Shown piece after piece: positions 34,289 to 42,721 of a stretch of DNA of 64,000 nt. The DNA is from Halorubrum amylolyticum (GTDB lineage: Archaea; Halobacteriota; Halobacteria; Halobacteriales; Haloferacaceae). Each line of letters starts with the position of its first letter. Within the stretch, counting starts at the first letter, position 1. The DNA lies in the NCBI RefSeq assembly GCF_004114995.1, contig NZ_SDJP01000009.1, forward strand, positions 1 through 64,000, given 5' to 3'. A program made the position numbers and the translations under genes. The notes below the pieces were generated by a model. It worked only from the letters and a program-made list of their open reading frames with translations. It did no database searches and had not been told where the DNA came from.

Positions 34289-34909
34289 CTACCCGTCCAG
34301 TTCGGCCACGATTCGTTCGCGGATGTCTCCGGCGTCGACGGGCGCCCACGCTTCGATGTCGTAGGTCACGTCGGCGAGAACCTCAAGCCGCTCCGCGTCG
34401 CCCGCCTCGATCGCGGCCACCGCGTCCGCGGACAGACGCTCTACCACCGCCTCGGAGAGCGCCTGGCGGTCCACGTCGCGCTCGGGCACGTCGAGGATGT
34501 GCGGGAGGTCCTCGGCGTCCGCCGGCAGCGAGGGGAACGCCGCCGGACCGACCGCGAGGGCGACCGCGTCGGCGTCCGCCCCGTCGGCGGGATCTGCGGG
34601 CTCTGTCGCCCGACCACCGTCCCCTCCCGCCTCCGAGAGCGCGGCGGGCGGCGCGGGGACGAGCGCGTACTCCGCGACCGCGACGTCGATGGCGGCGGCG
34701 ATGGCCTCGCCGTCGACCTCGGCGCGCTGTTTGAAGGCGAGCTCCGAGAGCGCCTCGGACAGCTCCTCGCGGGTGAGCCACTCGAACAGGTCGACGACGC
34801 CGGCGAGGTCGTCGCGGGCGGCGACGCTGGGCGCGTCGCCTCCGGTCCCGCCGGGTCCGCCTCCGGTCCCGCCGGGTCCGCCTCCGGTCCCGCCGGGTCC
34901 GCCTCCCAT
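34289..34909 (-). CDS. DUF7109-like haloarchaeal protein
   Basis: A 206-residue acidic alpha-helical protein, probably of the haloarchaeal DUF7109 group (recognition moderately confident). The core begins around residue 25 with DAPSVAARDDLAGVVDLFEWLTREEL and ends with APVDAGDIRERIVAELDG. The first 24 residues are three copies of a GGTGGGP heptad encoded by a 21-nt tandem repeat, probably disordered. The ATG lies 3 nt after the stop of the GpgS-like gene, implying translational coupling. The partner role in osmolyte or glycan metabolism is inference from this pairing alone. Confidence 0.6.
   Translation of the reverse strand: MGGGPGGTGGGPGGTGGGPGGTGGDAPSVAARDDLAGVVDLFEWLTREELSEALSELAFKQRAEVDGEAIAAAIDVAVAEYALVPAPPAALSEAGGDGGRATEPADPADGADADAVALAVGPAAFPSLPADAEDLPHILDVPERDVDRQALSEAVVERLSADAVAAIEAGDAERLEVLADVTYDIEAWAPVDAGDIRERIVAELDG
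34839..34901. repeat. Three perfect 21-nt tandem repeats
   Basis: Units 34839-34859, 34860-34880 and 34881-34901 (CCTCCGGTCCCGCCGGGTCCG-like, 21 nt each) encode the N-terminal glycine heptads of the DUF7109-like protein. A fourth partial unit (CCTCC) reaches the start codon. Being multiples of three, unit changes keep the frame. Confidence 0.88.
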
Positions 34910-34912
34910 CGG

Positions 34913-36106
34913 TCAGTCCTCCCCCGGCGCGACGTCCGCGCTCGGGTCCGCGGGCCGCGGCCGGTCGGTCTCCCGGGGCTTCCGGCTCGCTCTCCCCGAA
35001 CGGTCCTCCCGCACCGCCGCGAGGTCGGCCCGCGCCGCGTCGGCGACCTCGGCGGGCGTGACGGGCGCGTCGCGCCACGCCGGCAGGCGGGTGTCAGGCC
35101 CCGGCTCGCCGAGGGCGTCGGCGTACGTCTCGACCTGCTCGCGCTCGGCCGCGCGGTCGTAGTCGAGGCCGTTGAACGCGGCGTCCGTCTCGTAGCCGCG
35201 GATCAGCCCGTCGGCCGCCTCGCGGTAGCGGTCGGCGAGCGCGTCGTACTCGACCGCGACGCCGGCGCCCTCGACCGCGCGGAGGGTGGCCTCGCCGACC
35301 GCCCGGCTCATGTCGGCGAGGCCGGTCGGGCCGTCGACGGAGCGGTGGTCGTGCTCGTACCGCCCCAGATCGACCTGCGCGCTCCCCGCGAAGCCGGCGT
35401 GCGCGAACGCCTCGCCGAGCGTCCCCACCTCCAGCCCCCAGCCGCGCTGGACGCGGAGCTTGGAGACGAAGTCCGTCGTCGCCGCGAACTCCCCGGCGAG
35501 CGCGTAGCGGAACGCGTCGAGGTACTCCAGAACTCCGGCCTCTCGGCGCTCGGTGGCGTCGGCGAGCGCGCGGACCAGCGGCCTGAAGAACAGCCGGAAC
35601 AGCCGCCCGTACAGCGATCCGTCCTCGACACGGGCGTAGTACCCCTTCGAGAAGTCGTGGCCGTGCGCGAGCGGGAACAGCAGCCGGGTGACGAACGCCG
35701 GCGAGTACGTCCTCGTGTCGGCGTCGTGGACGACGACGAACTCCTCCTCTAGGGCGCGCCCGAGCCCGAGCCACACGTCCCGGCCCTTCCCGCGGTCCCC
35801 GTCGAGTCCGCGGGCCGCGAGCAGCTCCGTGAGCCGCGGGCCGCCGCACCAGAGGGGTTCCACGGTCACGTCGAAGCCGTCGAGCCAGTCGGCGAAGGGC
35901 CCGACGCGCTCGGCGGGGGCGCGGAGGGGGACGACGACGCGGGCGGGGTCGACGGACTCCAGCGCCGTCAGGACCCGATCGGCCGCGAGCGTTCCGTACT
36001 CGCGCTCCGTCATCGGCACGACGACCGCCGCGCGGCCGGTCGGGGCGTCCGGCCGGTGGTCGGTCAACGCGTGCAGCGTGGTCACGCGCTCTTGTACGTA
36101 CTCCAT
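34913..36106 (-). CDS. Glycosyltransferase family 2/81, glucosyl-3-phosphoglycerate synthase-like
   Basis: A 397-residue GT-A glycosyltransferase. The nucleotide-sugar site is VVVPMTEREYGTL at the start and the metal-binding D128-A-D130 in EEFVVVHDADTRTY. The stretches FSKGYYARVEDGSLYGRL and GWGLEVGTLGEAF match GpgS, which makes glucosyl-3-phosphoglycerate, precursor of the compatible solute glucosylglycerate; related enzymes use GDP-mannose. The C-terminal 60 residues are basic and acidic low-complexity tail. Whether the halophile makes this solute needs testing. A CCTAAATTGG box is about 25-40 nt upstream. Confidence 0.72.
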   Translation of the reverse strand: MEYVQERVTTLHALTDHRPDAPTGRAAVVVPMTEREYGTLAADRVLTALESVDPARVVVPLRAPAERVGPFADWLDGFDVTVEPLWCGGPRLTELLAARGLDGDRGKGRDVWLGLGRALEEEFVVVHDADTRTYSPAFVTRLLFPLAHGHDFSKGYYARVEDGSLYGRLFRLFFRPLVRALADATERREAGVLEYLDAFRYALAGEFAATTDFVSKLRVQRGWGLEVGTLGEAFAHAGFAGSAQVDLGRYEHDHRSVDGPTGLADMSRAVGEATLRAVEGAGVAVEYDALADRYREAADGLIRGYETDAAFNGLDYDRAAEREQVETYADALGEPGPDTRLPAWRDAPVTPAEVADAARADLAAVREDRSGRASRKPRETDRPRPADPSADVAPGED

Positions 36107-36211
36107 CTATCCGGTACACGGGCGGGACGCCCTAAATTGGTGCGATACCCGTGCGCCCGTGCCGGTCTCGGTCGGGTAGGGAGCCGGCCACGGCGGACGG
36201 AAGGGCCGCTC

Positions 36212-37396
36212 TCACTGCGCGCGCTCCGTGCCCGCCGCGCCGCCCGGAACGCGCCCGGCGTACTCGAGGACCGCATAGGCGACGACGACCAGCGCGAGCC
36301 CTCCGACGAGCGTGAGAAAGACCGCGTCGTAGCCGGCGCCGGCCTCGATCGCCTCGCCGACGACCCACGAGCCGGCCGCCTGCGTCGTCATCATCCCGGC
36401 GGAGAAGACGGCGTACGCCGACGCCCGCGACTCGTCCGGCAGCGACGCGAGCAGGTAGGTGTCGCCCGCGGGGAACAGCATGTGGATGGCGAAGCCGACG
36501 ACGACGCTGGCCGCGACGACCGCGGCCACCCCGGACGAGACGACCACGAGGACGACGCCCGCGAGGAACGTCGACACGATCCCGAGCAGGTACGGGACGT
36601 GCGGGAGCCGGTCGGCGAGGTCGCCGGAGACGAGGAACGCGGGGACGCCCGCGGCGAAGATCACCGTCAGCAGGTTCCGCGCGGTCGCCTCCGCGATCCC
36701 CTTGTCGATCATGTACAGCTCGTAGAAGTTGAACAGCCCCTGCCAGACGAAGCTCGTGAGTCCCATCAGCACGACGCCGGCGAAGATCAGCTTCCACTCC
36801 GAGAGCGCGCCGGCGACGAAGTCGGTGTCGCTCGCGCCGGCGTCCGGGAGGTCGGTCCGGCGGGCGAAGGCGACGAAGACGACGGTGGAGGCGGCGGCGG
36901 CGAGCGCGAGCCCGTAGAAGGCGAGCCGCCAGTCGTACCAGAGCGCGACCGTGACGACCGGCGCGGCGGCGACGGCGGCGAGCTGGCTCGCCATCCCGTG
37001 GACGCCCATCATGCGCCCGACGCGGGTCGGGAACAGCTCCGCGATGAGCGGGTTCGCGGCGACGAAGTAGACGCCGGACGCCAGGCCGATCGCGAACGCG
37101 GCGGTCATCAGCGTCGGGACGCCCGGGGCCAGCGCGACGCCGAGCGCGCCGAGCGTCAGCATCGCCCCGGAGACGAGGACCACGAGCTGTCGGGAGAAGC
37201 GCGTGAGCGCCCAGCCCGCCGGGAGCCGCGGGGCCGCCGAGCCGAGCCACGCGAGCGTGACGATCAGTCCCGCCGTCCCCTCGCCGATCGCGAACTCGGC
37301 GATGAACTCGCCGACGAGCGGCGCGAACACGACCCGCGCGAAGTTGACGAGGAAGACGATCGCGCACAGCGATCCGAACAGCCGGCTCCGTGACAC
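36212..37396 (-). CDS. Major facilitator superfamily transporter
   Basis: A 394-residue MFS protein with about 12 membrane segments. The loop 2-3 motif is SAAPRLPAGWALTRFSRQ and the equivalent second-half loop SGDLADRLPH. It is the OFA/nitrate-unlike general family; I cannot assign a substrate. It starts at a GTG (37396). It neighbours the zinc finger gene in divergent orientation with a 113-nt gap that contains GGTTTTTATCC, probably serving the zinc-finger gene. Confidence 0.78.
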   Translation of the reverse strand: MSRSRLFGSLCAIVFLVNFARVVFAPLVGEFIAEFAIGEGTAGLIVTLAWLGSAAPRLPAGWALTRFSRQLVVLVSGAMLTLGALGVALAPGVPTLMTAAFAIGLASGVYFVAANPLIAELFPTRVGRMMGVHGMASQLAAVAAAPVVTVALWYDWRLAFYGLALAAAASTVVFVAFARRTDLPDAGASDTDFVAGALSEWKLIFAGVVLMGLTSFVWQGLFNFYELYMIDKGIAEATARNLLTVIFAAGVPAFLVSGDLADRLPHVPYLLGIVSTFLAGVVLVVVSSGVAAVVAASVVVGFAIHMLFPAGDTYLLASLPDESRASAYAVFSAGMMTTQAAGSWVVGEAIEAGAGYDAVFLTLVGGLALVVVAYAVLEYAGRVPGGAAGTERAQ

Positions 37397-37509
37397 GGTC
37401 GCCGTTGTCGGCGCCGGGAGACAAGGGTTGCGAAAGCGGCGCGGCGCGCCGTCGCGTCTGACCGACGTCGTACGTGGTTTTTATCCCCCCACGCGATCAA
37501 TCCCGAGCC

Positions 37510-37680
37510 ATGAAATCAACGCGGAAGGGACTTCGCGACGGCGACCTGTTCAAGGACACCTACGAGCGGCTGAACTGCGCCGACTGCGAGAAGGTGTTGA
37601 AAAAGCAGAACGACCCGGACGAGGTGTTCTCCGTCCGCGTCTGCCCCGAGTGCGAGTCCACGTTCAAAGAGCTGCGCTGA
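37510..37680 (+). CDS. HVO_0758-like small zinc finger protein
   Basis: A 56-residue protein (MKSTRKGLRDGDLFKDTYERL) with two CxxC knuckles: C23-A-D-C26 and C45-P-E-C48. It corresponds to the haloarchaeal HVO_0758 family of one-domain zinc finger micro-proteins, members of which have been linked genetically to motility and biofilm phenotypes in Haloferax. The box GTTTTTATCCC lies about 27-33 nt before the ATG at 37510, indicating a leaderless transcript. The in-frame upstream ATG at 37474 lies at the TATA element and is therefore rejected. Confidence 0.85.
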   Translation: MKSTRKGLRDGDLFKDTYERLNCADCEKVLKKQNDPDEVFSVRVCPECESTFKELR

Positions 37681-37734
37681 CGCGCCCTCGAACGCCATCG
37701 CACCGCCGCCGAAACCGGCCGTCATCGGCTTCCC

Positions 37735-37908
37735 GCTCCTCGCTTTCTCCTCTCCGCTCCTCGCTTTCTCCTCTCCGCTCCTCGCTTCCTCTCCGCTCCT
37801 CGCTTCCTCTCCGCTCCTCGCTTCCTCTCCTCCCCTCGCTTCCTCTCCTCCCCTCGCTTCCTCTCCTCCCCTCGCTTCCTCTCCTCCCCTCGCTTCCTCT
37901 CCTCCCCG
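37735..37908. repeat. Polypyrimidine/polypurine tandem repeat between convergent genes
   Basis: About 174 nt of nearly pure C/T on the plus strand. It starts with two 21-nt units GCTCCTCGCTTTCTCCTCTCC, continues with three 18-nt units GCTCCTCGCTTCCTCTCC and ends with about five 18-nt units containing CCCCTCGCTTCCTCTCCT. It fills the gap between the zinc-finger gene and the stop of the convergent lipoprotein gene. Such a tract can form triplex or slipped DNA and could act as a bidirectional transcription barrier. Confidence 0.88.
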
Positions 37909-37909
37909 G

Positions 37910-38929
37910 CTACCCACCCTGCGGCTCGATCGCGCCGGTGACCGCCGACAGCACGGGGTCCGTCTCGTCGGCGACCAGCCCGATCCACCGGTACGTCCCG
38001 AACGCCTCGGCGACGGCGCGGACCGTGGGATCGGTCCCCGCGAGCGCGGCGTCCCGCTCGGCGAACAGGGGGCGGAACCGCCTCCCGAGCCAGCGCGCCA
38101 GCGGGTTCGCGCTCGTCACGAGCCCCTCCACCGACCGGACCGCGGCGTCGCGGGCCGCCTCGACCGCGGCGGCGTCCGCCGGAAACAGCGTCTCGCCGTC
38201 CTCGATCCGCGCGGCGAGGGCGTCGAGCGCGCGCAGCCGGACCCGGGCGAGCGTCGTTCGGGTGAGCGCCGTCGCCGGGTGATCGGGGGTCCAGTCGTCG
38301 ACCGGGACGGGATCGAACCGGAGATCCTCGAAGGTCCGGTAGTTCGCGCGGGACAGGAGCGAGACGCTCGGCGCGTCGCACGCGCCGGCCTCGCAGGGCG
38401 CGTCGGGCGGCTGGAGCTCGCGGCAGTACTCGTACTCGACGTGGCCCGGCTGCCACGAGACCGACCGGATACGGAACCGGTAACACGACCTGATGCCGGC
38501 GCGGGCGACGAACACCGTCTCCGTCTCGTAGTCGGTGTCGTCGAGGAACGACCGGACCCGCGACCGGTCTTCGTCTGCGACGCCCGCGGCGACCGTCAGC
38601 TCGGCCGCTCGCTCGGCGGTCGTCACGAGTTTGCGCCCGATCGGGGCTGGATCGGTGTCGCCGCTGCTCTCATCGCTCTCGCCGTCGCTCCCGTCGCCCT
38701 CGTCGTCGGCGCCGTCACCTCCGTCACTCCCGGCGGCGAGGTCGACGACGACCGTCCGGCCGCCGGGATTTCGGACCTTCAGCACGGTCGGATCGCCGTC
38801 TCTACCCGTGGTCGATCTCGAATCGGACGCCGGGTCTGCGCCGTCGCCCGCCTCGGCGCCGAGACAGCCGCCGAGCGCGAGCGCACCGAGCGACGCGCTC
38901 CGGAGGAGGGCTCGCCGTGTGGGGGCCAT
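37910..38929 (-). CDS. Tat-exported lipoprotein of unknown function
   Basis: A 339-residue secreted lipoprotein. Twin arginine R5-R6 (MAPTRRALLRSASLG), hydrophobic core and lipobox ALGGC with C22. After a disordered Asp/Ser/Gly-rich linker (about 25-100), the mature domain has several Cys (YRFRIRSV after SC, EYEYCREL, PPDAPCEAGACDAP), which may form disulfides, and a helical C-terminus. I do not recognise a family. The start was set at 38929, the first ATG giving a proper Tat signal. It converges on the zinc-finger gene across the pyrimidine repeat. Confidence 0.72.
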   Translation of the reverse strand: MAPTRRALLRSASLGALALGGCLGAEAGDGADPASDSRSTTGRDGDPTVLKVRNPGGRTVVVDLAAGSDGGDGADDEGDGSDGESDESSGDTDPAPIGRKLVTTAERAAELTVAAGVADEDRSRVRSFLDDTDYETETVFVARAGIRSCYRFRIRSVSWQPGHVEYEYCRELQPPDAPCEAGACDAPSVSLLSRANYRTFEDLRFDPVPVDDWTPDHPATALTRTTLARVRLRALDALAARIEDGETLFPADAAAVEAARDAAVRSVEGLVTSANPLARWLGRRFRPLFAERDAALAGTDPTVRAVAEAFGTYRWIGLVADETDPVLSAVTGAIEPQGG

Positions 38930-39010
38930 GCGCCCGGCTTGGAGCGGTCCCGACAAACGTCTTTTGCCCGGTCGACGGCGCGGCGCGTCCCTCGGTTTCC
39001 CTCCGCGACG

Positions 39011-40123
39011 CTACTCGAACACCGCGTCGAACGCCGACGCGCCGAGGGGGTCGAACGTCCCGGCCGCGACGTTCTCGCGGAGGTGGTCGAGGTCGCTCGC
39101 GCCGACGAGCGAGGAGGTGACCCCCGGCGCGCTCCGCGCGAAGTTGAGCGCGCGCTGGGCCGAGGTCTCCCCCGCGAGCGTCGCGTCGACCTCGGCCGGG
39201 ATCGACCCCTCGACGGCGAGCTCGCCCTGTCCGATGCTCGCGCTCGTCACCACGGAGAGGCCGGCCTCGTGGGCGAACTCCAGCGCCGAGACCCGGCCGT
39301 CGTCGGCGTCGCCGTCGGGCGAGCGCTGATTCCGCCGCGTGAACGCGTCCGCCATCGCGACGTTGAAGGGGAGCTGGATCGCCTCGAACCCGTGGTCGTC
39401 GTCAGGACCGACCACCTCGCCGGCGGCCTCGGCGAGCGAGAGCACCTCGGCGAGCGAGAGGGACCGCTCGTCGTCCTCGGCGACGCGGAACGCGTCCCAC
39501 GTCGCGACGCCGTAGGCGCCGATGTCGCCCGCGGCGCGCCGGCGCTCGAGGAGTTCGAAGGCGGCCTCGATCTGGTCGTACACCGCCTCCCGAGACCGCG
39601 TCGCCAGTTGCGTCTCCGGATTGTGAACGTAGTAGCAGTCGACCGCGTCGAGCCCGAGCCGGTCCAGCGATCGGTCCAGCGACCACTCCAGGTAGTCGGG
39701 CGCGATCGCGTGCGCCCCGTTCGCGAGTTCGTCGGGGGCGACGATCCCCGGCTCGACGAAGCGTTCGCGAACGAATTTGGCGGGGTCGTTCGGGCGCTCG
39801 CCGTCGAACGGGAGGAATCCTCCCTTCGTCGCCACCACGACCGCGTCGCGGTCGATCGGGGCGTTCCGGACCGCCTCGCCGACGACGCGCTCTGCGCGCC
39901 CGCACCGGTAGTTGACGGCGGTGTCGACGTGGTTCACGCCGGAGCGGAGCGCGAGGTCGATCGCCTCGCGGGAGGCGTCGTCGACGGCGGGGGTGGGGTC
40001 GCCGAGGTACGTTCCGAGCCCGATACTGGAGGCCACGCCCGGGCCGAACCGGCGGAAGTAGGTGCGCCCGAAGGCGTCGCCGAACTCGTCGCGGTAGTCC
40101 CAGAGGGCCTCGCGGGTCGCCAT
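39011..40123 (-). CDS. Aldo/keto reductase
   Basis: A 370-residue NAD(P)H-dependent oxidoreductase of the AKR fold. Active-site residues are visible: D67 and Y72 in VNHVDTAVNYRCG, K100 in VVVATKGG and His in YYVHNPE. The C-terminal cofactor motif is VTSSLVGASDLDHLREN. It is somewhat longer than the usual 320 because of insertions around FDGERPNDPAKFVRERF. It is divergent from the DacZ gene with a 138-nt gap. Substrate unknown. Confidence 0.85.
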   Translation of the reverse strand: MATREALWDYRDEFGDAFGRTYFRRFGPGVASSIGLGTYLGDPTPAVDDASREAIDLALRSGVNHVDTAVNYRCGRAERVVGEAVRNAPIDRDAVVVATKGGFLPFDGERPNDPAKFVRERFVEPGIVAPDELANGAHAIAPDYLEWSLDRSLDRLGLDAVDCYYVHNPETQLATRSREAVYDQIEAAFELLERRRAAGDIGAYGVATWDAFRVAEDDERSLSLAEVLSLAEAAGEVVGPDDDHGFEAIQLPFNVAMADAFTRRNQRSPDGDADDGRVSALEFAHEAGLSVVTSASIGQGELAVEGSIPAEVDATLAGETSAQRALNFARSAPGVTSSLVGASDLDHLRENVAAGTFDPLGASAFDAVFE

Positions 40124-40261
40124 ATGCCCGGATAGTCGTCTCGCGGGTAAAAGTCGCGCGTCGTCATCGCGCTCTCGCACGCGGACCACGACCGCACCCG
40201 CGTCAGACGCCCGCACGACGCCGACGCAACGACTATACGTCGTCCGGGAGACGCTGAACCA

Positions 40262-41071
40262 ATGGCCTCGCTCACCGACCACCTGTCCGATCTCGTCGAG
40301 GACGCCGACGCCGTGTTGCTGTTCTCGCCGACCAGTTCGTTCCACGATCGGTTCGAGGACGGCGACACGGAGGTCGTCGTCGTCGCCCCCGACAACGACG
40401 TCGACGCCGAGGTTTTCGTCGAGCTTCCGCTTCCGTTCGACAACGTCAAAGATCGGGTCCGGTTCGGGATCGAGGGGGCGATGGACGCCGACCTCGTCTC
40501 GGAGGGCGACGAGGTGGTCTGTATCGCGTCCGTCTTCGACGGCGGGTCGGACGCGGTGACCCGCGTCACCGTCGACGAGACGGTTCACACCGGGATCTAC
40601 GACCTGTTCGTCAACTCCCGGGCCGAGCCGAGCGTGATCCGCGACGTGTTCGAGGTCGCGATCGAACTCGGACAGAAGGGGCAGAAGGGGAAGCCGGTGG
40701 GCGCGCTGTTCGTCGTCGGCGACGCGGGGAAGGTGATGAACAAGTCCCGCCCGCTGTCGTACAACCCCTTCGAGAAGTCGCACGTCCACGTCGGCGACCC
40801 CATCGTCAACGTCATGCTCAAGGAGTTCTCCCGGCTCGACGGCGCCTTCGTCGTCTCCGACTCCGGGAAGATCGTCTCCGCGTACCGCTACCTCGAACCC
40901 GGCGCGGAGGGCGTCGACATTCCCAAGGGGCTCGGCGCTCGCCACATGGCCGGCGGGGCGATCACCCGCGACACGAACGCGACCGCGATAGTCCTCTCCG
41001 AGTCGGACGGGCTCGTGCGGGCGTTTAAGGCGGGAGAACTCGTCTTGGAGATCGATCCGGAGGAGTACTGA
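40262..41071 (+). CDS. dacZ: Diadenylate cyclase DacZ
   Basis: A 269-residue archaeal diadenylate cyclase that condenses two ATP to c-di-AMP. The C-terminal DAC domain has the DGA motif (RLDGAFVVSDSGKI) and the RHx motif (GLGARHMAGGAI); the N-terminal domain (residues 1-120) is the archaeal-specific pyruvate-kinase-like part. In Haloferax volcanii DacZ is essential and c-di-AMP is linked to osmotic homeostasis. The MscS-type channel gene follows after 5 nt, so the two are co-transcribed. A GACTATACG box is about 30 nt before the ATG. Confidence 0.9.
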   Translation: MASLTDHLSDLVEDADAVLLFSPTSSFHDRFEDGDTEVVVVAPDNDVDAEVFVELPLPFDNVKDRVRFGIEGAMDADLVSEGDEVVCIASVFDGGSDAVTRVTVDETVHTGIYDLFVNSRAEPSVIRDVFEVAIELGQKGQKGKPVGALFVVGDAGKVMNKSRPLSYNPFEKSHVHVGDPIVNVMLKEFSRLDGAFVVSDSGKIVSAYRYLEPGAEGVDIPKGLGARHMAGGAITRDTNATAIVLSESDGLVRAFKAGELVLEIDPEEY

Positions 41072-41076
41072 TCGCC

Positions 41077-41865
41077 ATGTCCGCGGTACCGACACCCGTC
41101 TCCGAGTTCGTCGCGGCGGTCCCCGACCGGGTCTGGTTCGCCCTGTTCGTGCTGCTGTTCGGGCTGGTGGCGGCGTACGTCGTCGGCGTGATCAACCGCC
41201 GGCTGCTGACCCGCGCGGGCGTCCCGGAGGTGATCGAGGGGACCGCCTTCGAGCGCACCGCCCGCGAGTTCGACACCTCGACGGTGCGAATTCTGGCGCA
41301 GCTGTCGAGCTACTTCATCGTCGCCGTCACCGTCATCGTCGCCCTGACCGTCGCCGACGTCAACTACCTCGAACGGTTCTGGTCAGACGTGGCCGCGTTC
41401 CTCCCGCGGCTGTTCGTCGCCGTCGTCGTCCTCATCGTCGGCATCGTCGTCGGCGACAAGGCGGAACTCCTCGTCGCCGAGCGCCTCCGCGGGATCAAAC
41501 TGCCCGAGCTCGGCGTGTTGCCGCCGCTCGTGAAGTACAGCGTCGTGTACGTCGCCGCCCTGCTCGCGCTCGGGCAGATCGGCGTGCAGACGCTCGCGCT
41601 GGTCGTGTTGCTGGCGGCGTTCGCGCTCGCGGTCGTGCTGTTCGCCGCGCTGGCGACCAAGGACCTCGTCGCGAGCGCGGCGGCCGGGGTGTTCCTCCTG
41701 CTCCGACAGCCGTACGGGATCGGCGACGAGGTGCGGGTCGCCGGCGAGCGCGGCATCGTGCAGGAGGTCGACCTGTTCGTCACCCGCATCGAAGCCGACG
41801 GCGAGGAGCACGTGGTGCCGAACCACTCGGTGTTCCGCGACGGGATCGTCCTGATTCGGGAGTGA
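41077..41865 (+). CDS. MscS-family mechanosensitive channel
   Basis: A 262-residue membrane protein with five predicted membrane helices followed by the MscS beta domain (RQPYGIGDEVRVAGERGIVQEVDLFVTRIEADGEEHVVPNHSVF). The pore-helix region is Ala/Gly-rich (ATKDLVASAAAGVFLLL). It lacks the large C-terminal cage of E. coli MscS. Immediate linkage to dacZ (5-nt spacing) suggests shared osmotic control: c-di-AMP controls K+ and osmolyte transport in bacteria, and this could be the archaeal effector side. Confidence 0.85.
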   Translation: MSAVPTPVSEFVAAVPDRVWFALFVLLFGLVAAYVVGVINRRLLTRAGVPEVIEGTAFERTAREFDTSTVRILAQLSSYFIVAVTVIVALTVADVNYLERFWSDVAAFLPRLFVAVVVLIVGIVVGDKAELLVAERLRGIKLPELGVLPPLVKYSVVYVAALLALGQIGVQTLALVVLLAAFALAVVLFAALATKDLVASAAAGVFLLLRQPYGIGDEVRVAGERGIVQEVDLFVTRIEADGEEHVVPNHSVFRDGIVLIRE

Positions 41866-41973
41866 ATCCGGTGCGGTGCAGTCCAGCGGCGGTCGCCGGC
41901 TCTCCCTCTCTCCGTTCCCACGCAGTGGGACCAGCTGTCACGATATAACCACGTAGACGCCCAAGCGACGCGT

Positions 41974-42642
41974 ATGAGCCACCACGCCACCGCCGCCTGC
42001 GACGGCTGGGACGGCAGCGAGTGCGAGGGGACGGTCCACTGTCCGCCGCGCTGTCCGCGCTTCGTGGACAAGCAGGGGGCTCGGTGGACGATCCGCCCCG
42101 CGGTCGACGGGGACGCCGCGGCCCTCGTGGAGATGTACGAGGGGTTCGAGACGGCCGACCGCGCGCAGGGGCTCCCGCCGGTGACCCGGAGCCGCCGGGC
42201 CGACTGGATCGAGACGATGCTCGCCGACGGGAGCAACGTCGTCGCCGAGCGCGGCGGCGAGGTGTTCGGCCACGCCATGTACACGCCGACCGACGCGGCT
42301 CGCCCCGAACTCGCCGTCTTCGTCCATCCCGCGATGCAGGGGCGCGGCGTGGGGACGGAGCTCTGTAACCACGTCATCGCTGACGCCGCCGCGGGGGGCC
42401 GCGAGGGGCTCGAACTTCACGTCGAGAGCGGGAACCGGGTCGCGCGCAGCGTCTACCGGTCGGTCGGCTTCGAACTCGCCGACCGCAGGGGCGACATCCG
42501 GATGACCCTCGACCTCGACGACCCGATCGCGATCGAGGTGCGCTGGCCGCCGCTCGCCCGCGAGGGGCCGGACGACCCGCTCCCGCGGGAGCCGCTCCCG
42601 ATCGAGTTCGGCGGGGCGCAGGCCGCCGGGGCCGACGATTAG
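41974..42642 (+). CDS. GNAT acetyltransferase with an N-terminal Cys cluster
   Basis: A 222-residue protein. Residues 9-27 contain C9, C17, C23 and C27 (with H22), a possible zinc site, ahead of a GNAT domain (WTIRPAVDGDAAALVEMY, ELAVFVHPAMQGRGVGTELCNHVI, HVESGNRVARSVYRSVGFE). The Q/RxxGxG/A acetyl-CoA motif reads QGRGVG. The C-terminal 40 residues are a haloarchaeal extension. The substrate is unknown; the Cys-rich start suggests a protein or nucleic acid target, but this is inference. It begins 108 nt after the MscS gene. Confidence 0.82.
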   Translation: MSHHATAACDGWDGSECEGTVHCPPRCPRFVDKQGARWTIRPAVDGDAAALVEMYEGFETADRAQGLPPVTRSRRADWIETMLADGSNVVAERGGEVFGHAMYTPTDAARPELAVFVHPAMQGRGVGTELCNHVIADAAAGGREGLELHVESGNRVARSVYRSVGFELADRRGDIRMTLDLDDPIAIEVRWPPLAREGPDDPLPREPLPIEFGGAQAAGADD

Positions 42643-42721
42643 GGTTGGGGAGGCGGATTTCCGGATACGCACCACCCCGACCGCAACGATTAGGCCTAGC
42701 CGACCCCACGATACCGTAGCC

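Noticed and set aside
37516..37917. Minus-strand ORF coding a GGEEAR hexapeptide repeat
   Set aside because: It is produced by the pyrimidine repeat read on the other strand, continues antisense through the conserved zinc-finger gene and has no plausible promoter.
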